A stretch of DNA of 64,000 nt from Rhizobiales bacterium TNE-4 (GTDB taxonomy: Bacteria; Pseudomonadota; Alphaproteobacteria; Rhizobiales; Beijerinckiaceae): NCBI GenBank assembly GCA_019083985.1, contig JAHRCV010000001.1, forward strand, positions 620,001 through 684,000, in the 5' to 3' direction. Each line of letters starts with the position of its first letter. Within the stretch, counting starts at the first letter, position 1. A program made the position numbers and the translations under genes. This document shows positions 1 through 9,650 of the stretch, piece after piece. The notes under the pieces were generated by a model that was not told the origin of the DNA, did not search any database, and worked only from the letters and a program-made list of their open reading frames with translations.

Positions 1-43
1 ACGCATCCCATCTGATTGTCGCCTTTGTCTGCGAGGTCCCGCC

Positions 44-1339
44 ATGGCTGAGCCATTCCCGCTTGCTCCCGCACTTTGGGCTGCTACCGCTGCGCCACAA
101 GCGCCCGCGCCGAAACTGGCAGAGGATCTCGTCACTGATTTCTGCGTCATTGGCGCGGGTTATGCCGGTCTTTCAACAGCGCTGCATATTGCCAAAGCGG
201 GCGGGCATGTCGTGGTGCTTGAAGCGCGCGAACCGGGCTGGGGCGGTTCTGGCCGCAATGGCGGACAAGTCATTCCCGGTCTGAAATATGATCCCGATGA
301 CATGATCGCGACCTATGGCGAAGAGAAGGGCAAAAAGCTGCTCCACTTTGCGGCCACAACAGCCGACAAAGTGTTCGATCTGATCAACGCCTATAAGATG
401 GATGTCCCGCATGTGCGCCAAGGCTGGATACAAGCCGCGCATGCGGAGGACGGTTTGACGCTTGCGAAGAACCGCGTTGCGCAATGGTCCAAGCATGGCG
501 TTGATGCACGCCTTCTCTCGAAAGAGGAAGTGGCAGACCGGCTTGGCACCACCTCTTATGAAGGGGGCTGGCTTGATCCGCGCGGCGGCGCCGTGCAGCC
601 GCTCTCTTACGCACGTGGTTTGGCCCGCGCCGCGATGGGCGAGGGCGCCAAAATTCACGGCCAATCGCCAGTGACTGATATCAAGCGCGAGGGTGACCGT
701 TACCGTGTGACGACGGCGCAAGGTAAAACCGTGCTCGCCAAAAAAGTCATCATGTGCACGAATGCCTATGCGGGCGATCTCGTGCCGGGACTGCGGCAGA
801 CGATTGTGGACGTCAATTCGTTTCAGGTCGCGACGGCACCGCTCTCTGACAATATCCGCAAGACGATCCTGCCTTACGGGCAGGTCTCATCCGACACGCG
901 TAAACTGCTGCTCTATTTCCGGCTCGATCACACCGGCCGTCTCTTGATGGGCGGGCGCGGCCCGTTCCGTGAACCGAAGAGCGATGACGATTGGGCCCAT
1001 CTCGTCCGCGTCGTGACAAAAATGTTCCCGCAGGTGAAAGACGTTCCCATCGAATATCGCTGGGGCGGTCGTGTCGCGCTAACACAGGATTTCCTGCCGC
1101 ATATTCATGAGCCGGAACCCGGTTTCATCATCGATATTGGCTGCCTCGGCCGCGGTGTCGGTTTGCAGACGGCGATGGGCCAAGCCTTGGCCGCCTATGC
1201 GACGACGGGCGATGCGGATGCTCTGCCATTTCCCATCCGCCCGATCGACCCAATCCCCTTCCATATGTTCCGTCGGATTGGATTGGCCGCCATCATCGCG
1301 TGGTACCGCTTTCAGGATGGTGGCGTGAAACAGACCTGA
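44..1339 (+). CDS. FAD-dependent amine/amino acid oxidase (DAO family, PuuB/OrdL-like)
   Basis: This 431-residue protein has the dinucleotide-binding motif VIGAGYAGLS at residues 35-44 with the ribose-binding Glu60, then the GGSGRNGGQ segment typical of gamma-glutamylputrescine oxidase (PuuB/OrdL) relatives in the DAO superfamily. The late GCLGRGVGLQ segment is the second FAD contact. The family oxidises secondary or primary amines in the cytoplasm, giving aldehyde or ketone, ammonia and peroxide. The exact substrate cannot be read from sequence. It faces the glutamate-synthase-like gene, and their stops are 9 bases apart with no hairpin between them. The ATG at 44 is the first good start. 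The bases before it hold no visible gene. Confidence 0.85.
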   Translation: MAEPFPLAPALWAATAAPQAPAPKLAEDLVTDFCVIGAGYAGLSTALHIAKAGGHVVVLEAREPGWGGSGRNGGQVIPGLKYDPDDMIATYGEEKGKKLLHFAATTADKVFDLINAYKMDVPHVRQGWIQAAHAEDGLTLAKNRVAQWSKHGVDARLLSKEEVADRLGTTSYEGGWLDPRGGAVQPLSYARGLARAAMGEGAKIHGQSPVTDIKREGDRYRVTTAQGKTVLAKKVIMCTNAYAGDLVPGLRQTIVDVNSFQVATAPLSDNIRKTILPYGQVSSDTRKLLLYFRLDHTGRLLMGGRGPFREPKSDDDWAHLVRVVTKMFPQVKDVPIEYRWGGRVALTQDFLPHIHEPEPGFIIDIGCLGRGVGLQTAMGQALAAYATTGDADALPFPIRPIDPIPFHMFRRIGLAAIIAWYRFQDGGVKQT

Positions 1340-1348
1340 GCGGCGCAA

Positions 1349-2968
1349 TCACGCAGGCACGAAACGGCGTGCATCAGCCATGCGCCAATGATCGCCATAG
1401 GGCGTGAGATCGGGACGCTCAAGCAGCGCGCCTGGCTCAAGCAGTGGGTAGAGTTCGGCGAAGCTGCGCGTTTCTGTCGGCGAGATGCGGCGGTGGAAAT
1501 GTTTCCGCTCAAAAGCATGCGGGTGATCAAGACCCGCAGCGGCAGTGATTTCTGAAAGCGCATGCAGCGTGTGTCTGTGAAACTGCGCAACACGCTGCGC
1601 TTTATCGGGCACATCGAGCGCGCCATAACGCAGCGGATCTTGTGTCGCAACGCCCGTGGGGCAGCGGTCCGTATGGCAAGATTGCGCTTGGATGCAGCCG
1701 AGTGCGAACATGAAACCGCGCGCCGCATTGCACCAATCAGCCCCAAGCGCGAAGGCGCGCGCCATATCGATCCCCGTGACGATCTTTCCGCTTGCACCAA
1801 TTCGGATGCGGTCACGCGCGCCAATGCCAATCAGGGCATTATTGACGAAGACGAGACCCTCACGGAGCGGCATGCCGAGGTGATCCATGAATTCGAGCGG
1901 TGCTGCGCCCGTCCCACCTTCCTTGCCGTCGACGACAATGAAATCAGGATAAATCTGCGTTTCCACCATCGCTTTGCAGATGGCGAGAAACTCCCACGGA
2001 TGGCCAATGCAAAGTTTGAAACCTGCGGGTTTGCCGCCAGACAATTCTCGCATTTGCGCCACGAACTCTAAAAGTCCGATGGGTGTCGAAAAGGCCGTAT
2101 GCGAGGGCGGTGAAATACAATCTTGCCCCATGGGGACGCCACGCGTCACCGAAATCTCATGCGTGACTTTGGCGGCGGGGAGAACGCCACCATGACCAGG
2201 CTTGGCTCCTTGGCTCAGTTTAAGTTCAACCATTTTGACCTGCGGCGACGCCGCATTGTCTTTGAACATCTCAGGCGAGAAACGGCCATCGGGTGTGCGT
2301 GCACCGAAATAGCCAGAACCAATCTCCCACACGATGTCGCCGCCATTTTCGCGATGATAGGGGCTGAACCCGCCTTCGCCGGTATCATGGTAAAAGCCGC
2401 CGGTGCGCGCACCCTTGTTCAACGCGAGAATGGCGTTGCGGCTGAGGGAACCAAAGCTCATCGCTGAAATGTTGAGGAGCGACGCTGAATAGGCGGCAGG
2501 ATGGGTCGGATCACCGATGCGCGTGCGATAGGTTTCGATATCTTGCGGTTTGACGGCGAGGGAATGCGTCGCCCATTCAAAACCTGACGCATAAACATCA
2601 TAGTTTGTACCGAAGGGTCTTTTATCGAGCACGTTCTTGGCGCGCTGATAGACGATGGCCCGACGGTCGCGGCTGAAAGGCTGGCCATATTTTTCATCTT
2701 CGAAAAAATACTGCCGCATTTCCGGCCGGATCTGTTCGAGAAGAAAGCGCATATGCGCGCTGATCGGATAATTGCGCAGGATCGCGTGCCGCTTCTGCGT
2801 CACATCATGGATGCCGACCACGGTCAGAGCGCCGCTCGCGACAGCCAGCACGACCCACAACCCATGGAGCGCTGCGCCTGACAGGGCCAGAGCAAGGGTC
2901 GTTAGAAATGTCAGGGTGACATAGGTGAAGAGCGCGAAGCGCCCCGTGAAGAGGGTGGATATCAACAT
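1349..2968 (-). CDS. FMN-binding glutamate synthase family protein, membrane-anchored
   Basis: The protein is about 539 residues from the ATG at 2968, which has a GAAGG ribosome site; a longer frame starts at 3007 but has no better signal. Two hydrophobic spans occupy roughly residues 5-50, followed by the FMN/Fe-S barrel of the GltB central domain. The cluster cysteines appear as C-x5-C-x4-C just before PTGVATQDP, around residues 425-440, matching the 3Fe-4S motif of glutamate synthase. There is no glutamine amidotransferase domain and no small GltD subunit nearby. This stand-alone family is common in proteobacteria, and its true reaction is not established. Glutamate synthesis from ammonia, or an N-alkyl-glutamate type reaction, are only possibilities. 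Confidence 0.8.
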   Translation of the reverse strand: MLISTLFTGRFALFTYVTLTFLTTLALALSGAALHGLWVVLAVASGALTVVGIHDVTQKRHAILRNYPISAHMRFLLEQIRPEMRQYFFEDEKYGQPFSRDRRAIVYQRAKNVLDKRPFGTNYDVYASGFEWATHSLAVKPQDIETYRTRIGDPTHPAAYSASLLNISAMSFGSLSRNAILALNKGARTGGFYHDTGEGGFSPYHRENGGDIVWEIGSGYFGARTPDGRFSPEMFKDNAASPQVKMVELKLSQGAKPGHGGVLPAAKVTHEISVTRGVPMGQDCISPPSHTAFSTPIGLLEFVAQMRELSGGKPAGFKLCIGHPWEFLAICKAMVETQIYPDFIVVDGKEGGTGAAPLEFMDHLGMPLREGLVFVNNALIGIGARDRIRIGASGKIVTGIDMARAFALGADWCNAARGFMFALGCIQAQSCHTDRCPTGVATQDPLRYGALDVPDKAQRVAQFHRHTLHALSEITAAAGLDHPHAFERKHFHRRISPTETRSFAELYPLLEPGALLERPDLTPYGDHWRMADARRFVPA

Positions 2969-3080
2969 CGGCCCGCCTTCTCTGGTTGTAACGGTGTACT
3001 TACCCAACCTGAGCGTGACTATTCGGGAGCCTTACGGCCAAGTCAAACCAGCCAAGCACACGCTTGAGAGGGAGGCGGCC

Positions 3081-3108
3081 GTTCAGTGGCGGTTCAGCAA
3101 AATATGCT
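3081..3108 (+). promoter_or_regulatory. Direct repeat GTTCAG-N5-GTTCAG with adjacent -10-like box upstream of the PepSY/two-component genes
   Basis: GTTCAG occurs at 3081-3086 and again at 3092-3097, exactly 11 bases apart. A TATGCT box follows at 3103-3108, twelve bases before the ATG at 3120. Direct repeats with an 11-base period are the usual target of OmpR/PhoB-type winged-helix regulators. The gene for such a regulator lies just downstream, so autoregulation is a reasonable inference. The same gap also serves the divergent gene starting at 2968. Confidence 0.45.
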
Positions 3109-3119
3109 AATGTTGCCCC

Positions 3120-3464
3120 ATGAAACGGCTGTGCCTGCCCATCCTGGCCCTTTTGTCATGCTCGGTCCTGCCCACCTTCGCCGGGCCTGAGACGCCGCCT
3201 GTGCTTGTGGTCGCCACGGAGCGCGGTGCTTTCATCTGCCTGTCCGATGCTGAATTGCGCGAAGAGATTGCCGCCAAAAGGGCCATTCCACAGGCCGCGG
3301 CGCTGAAGGCGGCGCGGGCCGCTGTCACAGCCGAACCCGTTCGCGCCCGGCTCTGCCAGCGCGATGGCGCCCTCGTTTACGTCATCACGGCGCTCGCGAA
3401 GGACGGCAAGGTCACACGGCTGACGCTTGAAGCGGCCACTGGCCGTGTCGTCGGGCAGCGTTGA
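3120..3464 (+). CDS. Small secreted PepSY-like protein
   Basis: The product has 114 residues, with a clear signal peptide at residues 1-21 ending in a TFA-type cleavage site. The last 30 residues (YVITALAKDGKVTRLTLEA and on to TGRVVG) resemble the strand-turn-strand core of PepSY-like domains. Two cysteines (near 40 and 79) could form a disulfide in the periplasm. Its stop is 7 bases before the start of the response regulator, so the three genes very probably form one operon. Small PepSY proteins beside OmpR/PhoQ-type systems are often taken as periplasmic modulators of the sensor. That role is inference here. Confidence 0.6.
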   Translation: MKRLCLPILALLSCSVLPTFAGPETPPVLVVATERGAFICLSDAELREEIAAKRAIPQAAALKAARAAVTAEPVRARLCQRDGALVYVITALAKDGKVTRLTLEAATGRVVGQR

Positions 3465-3471
3465 GGGCGCG

Positions 3472-4149
3472 ATGCGGCTTCTGCTTGTTGAAGATGATCA
3501 GGATCTGAACCGCCAGCTCTCCACGGCTCTGGAGAAGGCCGGCTATGCCGTCGACCGTGCGCATGATGGTGAAGAGGGCGCTTTCCTGGGGGAGACCGAA
3601 CCTTATGATGCGGTCATTCTCGATCTCGGCCTCCCGCTAAAGGATGGCGTGACCATTCTGCAGGATTGGCGCAAGGCTGGACGCACCATGCCGGTGATTG
3701 CGCTCACCGCGCGCGACCGTTGGAATGACAAGGTGCAAGCCTTCGATGCAGGCGCTGATGATTACGTCACCAAGCCCTTTCACATGGAAGAAGTGCTGGC
3801 GCGTGTGCGTGCTGTTGTCCGTCGTGCTGCGGGGCACGCCTCAAGCACAATTTCCTGCGGACCTGTGACGATCGACACCGGCGCTGGCCGCGTGACGGTC
3901 AATGGCGAAGCGATCAAGTTGACGTCGCACGAATATCGTCTGCTCGCTTACCTCATGCATCACAAGGGCCGGATCGTCTCGCGTGTTGAATTGACTGAGC
4001 ATATGTACGATCAGGATTTCGACCGCGATTCCAATACGATCGAAGTCTTTGTCGGTCGTCTGCGCAAAAAGCTCGGTGTTGATATTATTCAGACGGTGCG
4101 TGGCCTTGGCTATCGCATGGAACCGCCTGTAGCGGGTGCCACCGCGTGA
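3472..4149 (+). CDS. OmpR/PhoB-family response regulator
   Basis: The protein has 225 residues from the ATG at 3472. An upstream TTG at 3427 would run through the end of the previous gene and add no receiver sequence. The receiver domain shows acidic residues at E7-D9, the phospho-acceptor Asp51 in VILDLGLP, and Lys101 in TKPF. The C-terminal winged helix (residues about 125-220) contains EYRLLAYLM and TVRGLGYRM, typical of the PhoP/QseB branch. It overlaps the kinase gene by four bases (GTGA), so the two are translationally coupled. Its likely target is the direct repeat at 3081-3097. Confidence 0.93.
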   Translation: MRLLLVEDDQDLNRQLSTALEKAGYAVDRAHDGEEGAFLGETEPYDAVILDLGLPLKDGVTILQDWRKAGRTMPVIALTARDRWNDKVQAFDAGADDYVTKPFHMEEVLARVRAVVRRAAGHASSTISCGPVTIDTGAGRVTVNGEAIKLTSHEYRLLAYLMHHKGRIVSRVELTEHMYDQDFDRDSNTIEVFVGRLRKKLGVDIIQTVRGLGYRMEPPVAGATA

Positions 4150-5534
4150 AGGCGCGCATTCGCAATTCGCTAGCGACGCGGCTCTTTTTGTCGGCTGCGT
4201 TTTGGAGTCTGTTCATTCTCGTCATTGCAGGTGTCATCCTTTCGACCGTCCAGCAACGGGCCAGCGAACGCGCCTTCGATGACAGGCTTGCAATTTACCT
4301 GAAATCGCTGGTCGCCGATGTCGCGTCCCCCAATGATGGCGATCGCAACGATCCATCCCATTTCAGCGAGCCACGCTTCGATCTGCCCTTGTCGGGCTGG
4401 TATTGGCAGGTGACGCGGCTTGACCGTTTGCCCCCCGATATCCGCAGTTCGGTGTCGTTATTTGGTGGCAAGCTGCCGGTGCTTTCGACCGATACGACGC
4501 AAGCCGGCACCATGCGGGAAGGTTATGTCACCGGCCCTGATGATCAGGGCCTGCGCATGGTCGAGCAATTGATCGATCTGGGTGAGGATGGCCGCTTTCT
4601 CATTCAGGTTGCCGCACCCGCGGATACGATTGCCGATACGGTCCGCCATTTCCGCCTCACGATGATCGTGACGTTCATCTTGTTGGGACTGGCGCTCGTC
4701 ATCACGACTGTGTTTCAAGTCCGCTTCGGTCTGCGGCCTTTGCGCGATCTACGGCAGGAGATTGGCGCCATCCGAACGGGACAAAAGCAACGGATTGCAG
4801 GCACCTATCCCGACGAGTTGTCGCCGCTCGCGGGTGAACTCAATCTCCTGATTGATTCCAATGAAGCCATTCTCGAGCGTGCGCGCACACAAGTGGGCAA
4901 TCTCGCTCATGCGCTGAAAACGCCGCTTAGCGTCATCGTCAACGAATCTGAGGACGACGACACCGCACTCGCCCGCAAGGTGCGGGAGCAGGCGGCCTTG
5001 ATGCGTGATCAGGTGAATTGGTATCTTGAACGCGCCCGCGCCGCGGCCCGCGCCGGGACGCTCGGTTCAGTGACCGAGATTGCGCCAGTGATTGCCGGCC
5101 TCGTCCGCGCTTTTGAAAAAATCTATCGTGATCGTGATTTGCATTTCCATGTCGACATTCCAGACGGGCTACGCTTTCGCGGCGAGCGGCAGGATCTTGA
5201 GGAGATGGTCGGCAACCTGATGGATAATGCCGGTAAATGGGCCTCGGCCGATATTCATGTTCATGTACGCCTCACCGCTGATGGGTTCGCCGACATCCTA
5301 GTATCCGACGATGGCCCCGGCCTGCCTGCGGATGCGCGCAGCGCCGCGCTGACCCGCGGCAAAAGGCTTGATGAATCAAAGCCCGGTTCCGGCCTCGGCC
5401 TGTCGATCGTGGCAGACCTCGCCGCGCTCTATGGCGGCGCTTTGGTGCTTGAGGATAGCCCGCAAGGTGGGCTTGCCGCCCGTTTGCGTATTCCCGCAAT
5501 CGAGGGTTCAAGCTTGGGTCTTACAATTGTCTGA
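4146..5534 (+). CDS. Sensor histidine kinase, PhoQ-like
   Basis: This is a 462-residue membrane kinase starting at a GTG that overlaps the regulator's stop. One transmembrane helix lies near residues 12-34 and a second near 171-193, enclosing a periplasmic sensor region of about 135 residues. A HAMP-like linker follows, then the phospho-acceptor His255 in NLAHALKTPLSV. The HALKTPL form is characteristic of PhoQ-type kinases rather than the commoner SHELRTP. The ATPase domain has the N box (NLMDNAGKWA), DDGPGLP and GSGLGLSIV. The ligand is unknown; the PhoQ family senses Mg2+, pH or peptides, and this could differ. Confidence 0.9.
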   Translation: MKARIRNSLATRLFLSAAFWSLFILVIAGVILSTVQQRASERAFDDRLAIYLKSLVADVASPNDGDRNDPSHFSEPRFDLPLSGWYWQVTRLDRLPPDIRSSVSLFGGKLPVLSTDTTQAGTMREGYVTGPDDQGLRMVEQLIDLGEDGRFLIQVAAPADTIADTVRHFRLTMIVTFILLGLALVITTVFQVRFGLRPLRDLRQEIGAIRTGQKQRIAGTYPDELSPLAGELNLLIDSNEAILERARTQVGNLAHALKTPLSVIVNESEDDDTALARKVREQAALMRDQVNWYLERARAAARAGTLGSVTEIAPVIAGLVRAFEKIYRDRDLHFHVDIPDGLRFRGERQDLEEMVGNLMDNAGKWASADIHVHVRLTADGFADILVSDDGPGLPADARSAALTRGKRLDESKPGSGLGLSIVADLAALYGGALVLEDSPQGGLAARLRIPAIEGSSLGLTIV

Positions 5535-5580
5535 TTCGCATGGCGCGCTGCGGTGACGTGGCCTTGGCTGGAGACCTCTG

Positions 5581-6078
5581 ATGACGACCTCTTCGATCCC
5601 TTCTCGTTCCCTGCGTACCCGCGCGATTGCGCTTGGCACGTGCGGCGCGCTGGCCCTGTCGCTGGCGGCTTGCGGCCCGCAGACTGGCCCCAATGAAGTC
5701 GGCGGAACCTTGATCGGTGCTGTGGCGGGCGGCGCCATCGGCAGCATGTTTGGTGGCGGCGCAGGCAAGGCTGCCGCCATTGTGGCTGGCACCATGATTG
5801 GCGGCTATCTCGGGAATACGGTTGGTCGCAACATGGACGAAAATGCCCGTCAGCAGGCCTATGCGGCGCAGATGAACGCCATTAACGCCGGTCAAACGCA
5901 GAATTGGCGCGCGCCCTCGGGGGCCTATGGCTCGGTGACGCCGGGTCCCGTCTATGTCGACCAATCCTCGCAGGCTTGCCGCCAATACACCCACACGATC
6001 GTTGTGGATGGTAAGCGCCAGACCGGGACGGGAACGGCCTGCCGGAACCCCAATGGCACGTGGCAGATCGTCAGCTGA
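5581..6078 (+). CDS. Glycine-zipper outer-membrane lipoprotein (17 kDa surface antigen type)
   Basis: The product has 165 residues and a lipobox LAAC that puts the acylated cysteine at residue 31. Residues 41-85 are a glycine-zipper block (IGAVAGGAIGSMFGGGAG and onward), which packs helices in or on the outer membrane. The C-terminal part has CRQYTHTI and a GTACRNPNGTWQ motif, as in the Rickettsia 17 kDa antigen/RT0821 family. The function in that family is structural and poorly defined. It starts 46 bases after the kinase gene with a GGAG ribosome site, and could be the last member of the two-component operon or an independent gene. Confidence 0.85.
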   Translation: MTTSSIPSRSLRTRAIALGTCGALALSLAACGPQTGPNEVGGTLIGAVAGGAIGSMFGGGAGKAAAIVAGTMIGGYLGNTVGRNMDENARQQAYAAQMNAINAGQTQNWRAPSGAYGSVTPGPVYVDQSSQACRQYTHTIVVDGKRQTGTGTACRNPNGTWQIVS

Positions 6079-6139
6079 TGCCTTTGGCCGCGGGATGATC
6101 CTGATGGCGGGCTTGGTCAGGGTGCTGTAAGGGAGCGCC

Positions 6140-7225
6140 ATGGTTTTATGGTTCTCCCTCGCCATTCTGACCGGCCTTGCCGTTCTGGCTCTGCTCTGGC
6201 CCCTCTCGCGGACGCGGGTGGCGGCCGATGAGGCCGACGATTCCGTCTTCTACACCCAAGAACTGGCGGACATTGAGCGCGATGCCGAGCGGGGCCTGAT
6301 CGGTCCGGCGGAAGCCGAAGCCGCTCGTGCCGAAGCGGCCCGTCGCCTGATCGCGTCGCGCCGTCGCCAAGGGGGTGAAGGCGAAACCAGCGCCTCGCCG
6401 AACCGCGCCCGTTGGGCGGCACTGGCTGTTTTGATTGCCATTCCGGCGATTGCGCTTCCGCTCTATTTGCGTATTGCGTCACCCGATCTGCCTGATCAAC
6501 CGCTCGCCTCGCGCGAAACGGCACCAGAAGGTGTTCAGGATGCGGTGGCGCAGATCGAACGCCATCTCGCGAAAAATCCGAATGATGGCCGCGGTTATGA
6601 AGTGGTGGCGCCGGTCTATATGGAGATGGGCCGCTTCGACGATGCGGTGCGCGCGCTCTCGGAAGCCGCTCGCCTTCTAGGCCCCAGCGCATCACGCTTC
6701 TCCGCGTTAGGGCAGGCCCGCGTCGCGCAATCCGGCGGTGTCGTGACGGCGGAAGCGCGCGCTGATTTCGAACGCGCGCTCTCGCTGGACGCCAATGATC
6801 TCCGCGCCCGTTATTTTATCGCCATGGCCGCCGAACAGGACGGCAATAATGCCAAGGCGCTTGACGCCTATCGCACGCTTGCCGCGCAAATCGATCCATC
6901 ATCGCCGATTGGCCAGGCCGTCGCGGCAAAGATTGCCGAATTGCTCCCCAAGTCAGAAGCGGGCTCAGTGGTTGCGGCCCTGCCGAAAGACGATCAGACG
7001 AAAATGATCCGGGCGATGGTGGCAGGCCTTGCACAAAAATTAGAATCCAATCCGGCAGATGCTGATGGCTGGATGCGGTTGATCCGCTCTTATGTCGTGC
7101 TCGGCGAACCGTCGCAGGCTGAAGCGGCGTTGACAAAAGCGCGCGCGGCCTTCGCGACCAATGCGGATGTGTTGCGCCGGATCAATGACGAAGCGCGCAA
7201 TTTGAAATTGGGAGCAGCGCCATGA
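6140..7225 (+). CDS. ccmI: Cytochrome c maturation protein CcmI (CycH)
   Basis: The product has 361 residues with an N-terminal membrane helix (residues 2-22) and a second near 92-112, separated by an acidic, Ala/Glu-rich segment containing the family motif for DI..D...GLI. The rest is a periplasmic TPR region. CcmI holds apocytochrome c and hands it to the CcmF/CcmH haem ligation complex. The stop overlaps the ccmE start (ATGA at 7222), beginning a chain of coupled genes ccmI-ccmE-ccmF-ccmH. A strong AAGGGAG ribosome site precedes the ATG. The other maturation genes (ccmA-D, ccmG) are not in this window. Confidence 0.92.
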   Translation: MVLWFSLAILTGLAVLALLWPLSRTRVAADEADDSVFYTQELADIERDAERGLIGPAEAEAARAEAARRLIASRRRQGGEGETSASPNRARWAALAVLIAIPAIALPLYLRIASPDLPDQPLASRETAPEGVQDAVAQIERHLAKNPNDGRGYEVVAPVYMEMGRFDDAVRALSEAARLLGPSASRFSALGQARVAQSGGVVTAEARADFERALSLDANDLRARYFIAMAAEQDGNNAKALDAYRTLAAQIDPSSPIGQAVAAKIAELLPKSEAGSVVAALPKDDQTKMIRAMVAGLAQKLESNPADADGWMRLIRSYVVLGEPSQAEAALTKARAAFATNADVLRRINDEARNLKLGAAP

Positions 7226-7677
7226 CACGCAAAGGTCGCCGTCTGGCGATGATCGGTGCGGTGGCTGTGGTGCTCGGCATTGCTGCAAGCCTCGTTTTGT
7301 TTGCGATGCGCGATAGCATCGTGTTCTTCTACGGGCCGACCGAACTCGCGCAGAAAAATATCGCGCCGGGCACCCGGCTGCGTATTGGCGGCTTGGTTGA
7401 GACGGGCAGCGTCGTGAAGAGCGCCGACCAAAATGTCAGTTTCGCAGTGAGTGACGGCAACCAGACCGTGAAGGTCGCCTATCGTGGTCAATTGCCGGAT
7501 CTGTTCCGCGAAGGGCAGGGCGTGGTGGCAGAAGGCGTGCTGATCGCGCCCGGCCAATTCAAGGCCGACAGCGTGCTCGCCAAGCATGACGAAAATTACA
7601 TGCCGAAAGAAGTCGCCGACACGTTGAAGAAGCAGGGGCACTGGCAAGAAGGCCAGAAGAGCGAGACCAAGAAATGA
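7222..7677 (+). CDS. ccmE: Haem chaperone CcmE (CycJ)
   Basis: The protein has 151 residues with a single N-terminal membrane anchor (about residues 8-28) and a periplasmic OB-fold domain. The covalent haem-binding histidine is His122 in [10 protein letters not shown], with the following Tyr126 that ligates haem iron in this family. CcmE receives haem from CcmC and delivers it to CcmF. The length fits the family. It overlaps both neighbours by four bases, so translation of the whole ccm block should be coupled. Confidence 0.96.
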   Translation: MTRKGRRLAMIGAVAVVLGIAASLVLFAMRDSIVFFYGPTELAQKNIAPGTRLRIGGLVETGSVVKSADQNVSFAVSDGNQTVKVAYRGQLPDLFREGQGVVAEGVLIAPGQFKADSVLAKHDENYMPKEVADTLKKQGHWQEGQKSETKK

Positions 7678-9650
7678 TCGTCGAACTCGGCCATTACGCC
7701 CTCGTTCTCGCGCTTGCTGTCTCCTTGATCGGAACGGCCTTGCCGCTATGGGGCGTGAAGACGAATGATGCGGCGCTGATGCGCATGGCGCCATCCGCGT
7801 CGCTCGTTTTGTTTGGGCTCGTCGCTCTGTCTTATGCCGCGCTGACTAAAGCCTATCTCGATTCCGATTTTTCCGTGTTGAACGTGATCGAGAATTCCCA
7901 TTCGGCGAAGCCTTTGATGTACCGGATCTCTGGCGTCTGGAGCAATCATGAAGGCTCCATGCTGCTCTGGGTGCTGATCCTCGCTCTCTTCAGCGGGCTG
8001 CTCGCTTGGTTCGGACGTGGCATGCCGCAACGTTTGTTTGCGGCCGTTCTTGCTGTGCAATCGTCCATCACGGCGGCGTTTGTTCTGTTTCTTTTGGTTG
8101 CGTCCAATCCTTTCACCCGCGTTGCGCCTGCCCCGATGGAAGGCCGCGGCCTTAATCCGCTGCTGCAGGATCCCGGCCTCGCGATCCATCCGCCACTTCT
8201 CTATGTCGGTTATGTGGGTTGCTCCGTTGCCTTCTCCTTCGCGATCGGTGCGCTGATCACGGGCCGTATCGATGCGGCGTGGGCACGCTTTGTCCGGCCA
8301 TGGACGTTGGTGGCTTGGTGTTTCCTCACTCTCGGGATCGCGATGGGCTCTTACTGGGCCTATTATGAATTGGGTTGGGGTGGCTGGTGGTTCTGGGATC
8401 CGGTCGAAAACGCATCCCTCATGCCATGGCTGGTCGCGACGGCATTGATCCATTCAACCGTGGTGATGGAAAAGCGCGACGCGCTGAAAGTCTGGACGAT
8501 CCTGCTCTCGATCCTCACTTTCTCCTTGTCGCTCGTCGGCACGTTTTTGGTGCGCTCCGGCGTGTTGACATCGGTGCATGCCTTTGCCGTCGATCCCGAG
8601 CGCGGACTTTTCATTCTCGGTATTCTCATTCTCTTCATCGGCGGATCGTTGACTTTGTTTGCGTGGCGCGCGCCGCTCTTGAAGCAGGGTGGGATTTTCG
8701 CGCCCGTCTCGCGTGAAGGCGCGCTCGTTCTCAACAATCTGTTTCTCGCTGCCGCCACAGCTGCTGTCTTTATCGGGACACTTTATCCGTTGGCGCTTGA
8801 AGCGTTGACCGGCGCGAAGATTTCGGTCGGCGCGCCGTTCTTCGATGCAACATTCCTGCCGCTGATGTTGCCGCTTGCATTCATTCTGCCGTTTGGCCAA
8901 GCGCTTGCATGGAAGCGCGGCGATCTGTTGGGCGTCAGTCAACGTCTGGCCACTGCGCTCGGCCTATCCATTCTCATCACCATCATCATCTATGCCGCGA
9001 CATGGGGTGGACCCGTTCTCGCGCCGCTCGGTATCGGGCTTGGTTTCTGGCTGATCTTCGGTTCGATTGCAGACATCGGCTTGCGTGCCAAAGGCCATGG
9101 CGTTGCATTGTCTGTCGCCTTGCGTCGCGCCGTGGGCTTGCCGCTCTCGATTTGGGGGTCAACGCTCGCGCATATGGGTGTCGGCGTCTCGATGATTGGC
9201 GTTGCTTGCACCGCATGGGGCGTCGAGAAAATTGTCGAAATGAAACCGGGCGAAACGGTTCAAGTCGGCCGCTTCGACGTGAAGCTTGAAGGCGCAGGGC
9301 TCCGGAACGGTCCTGATTACCGCGAGAATTTCGCACGCTTCATCGTGATTGATGGCGGCCGTGTCGTCGGCGCACTCGAGCCCGGCAAACGGATTTTCAC
9401 GGGTCGCACCATGCCGACTTCGGAGGCTGCACTTCTCACCCGCGGCCTTGGCCAAGTGTACGCAAGCGTTGGCGATGTGAACCCGCAAGGACAAATCGCG
9501 GCGCGGCTTTATTGGAAGCCATGGGTTCTGTTCATTTGGATCGGCGCCGTCATTATGGCCTTGGGCGGGTTCCTCTCCGTGCTTGATCGGCGTGCACGCA
9601 TTGCTGCGGCGGTGAAAGCCCGCTTGCCGCGCGCCGTGCCAGCGGAGTGA
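7674..9650 (+). CDS. ccmF: Cytochrome c haem lyase subunit CcmF (CycK)
   Basis: This is a 658-residue polytopic membrane protein with the tryptophan-rich haem-handling motif [18 protein letters not shown] near residues 236-253. The conserved histidines flanking it are visible, for example in the IHPPLLY and LIHST segments. CcmF takes haem from CcmE and, with CcmH and CcmI, attaches it to CxxCH motifs in the periplasm. The length is normal for alphaproteobacteria. The start overlaps the ccmE stop, and the stop overlaps the ccmH GTG. It would be needed for the haem domain of PuuD encoded at 31.6 kb. Confidence 0.96.
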   Translation: MIVELGHYALVLALAVSLIGTALPLWGVKTNDAALMRMAPSASLVLFGLVALSYAALTKAYLDSDFSVLNVIENSHSAKPLMYRISGVWSNHEGSMLLWVLILALFSGLLAWFGRGMPQRLFAAVLAVQSSITAAFVLFLLVASNPFTRVAPAPMEGRGLNPLLQDPGLAIHPPLLYVGYVGCSVAFSFAIGALITGRIDAAWARFVRPWTLVAWCFLTLGIAMGSYWAYYELGWGGWWFWDPVENASLMPWLVATALIHSTVVMEKRDALKVWTILLSILTFSLSLVGTFLVRSGVLTSVHAFAVDPERGLFILGILILFIGGSLTLFAWRAPLLKQGGIFAPVSREGALVLNNLFLAAATAAVFIGTLYPLALEALTGAKISVGAPFFDATFLPLMLPLAFILPFGQALAWKRGDLLGVSQRLATALGLSILITIIIYAATWGGPVLAPLGIGLGFWLIFGSIADIGLRAKGHGVALSVALRRAVGLPLSIWGSTLAHMGVGVSMIGVACTAWGVEKIVEMKPGETVQVGRFDVKLEGAGLRNGPDYRENFARFIVIDGGRVVGALEPGKRIFTGRTMPTSEAALLTRGLGQVYASVGDVNPQGQIAARLYWKPWVLFIWIGAVIMALGGFLSVLDRRARIAAAVKARLPRAVPAE

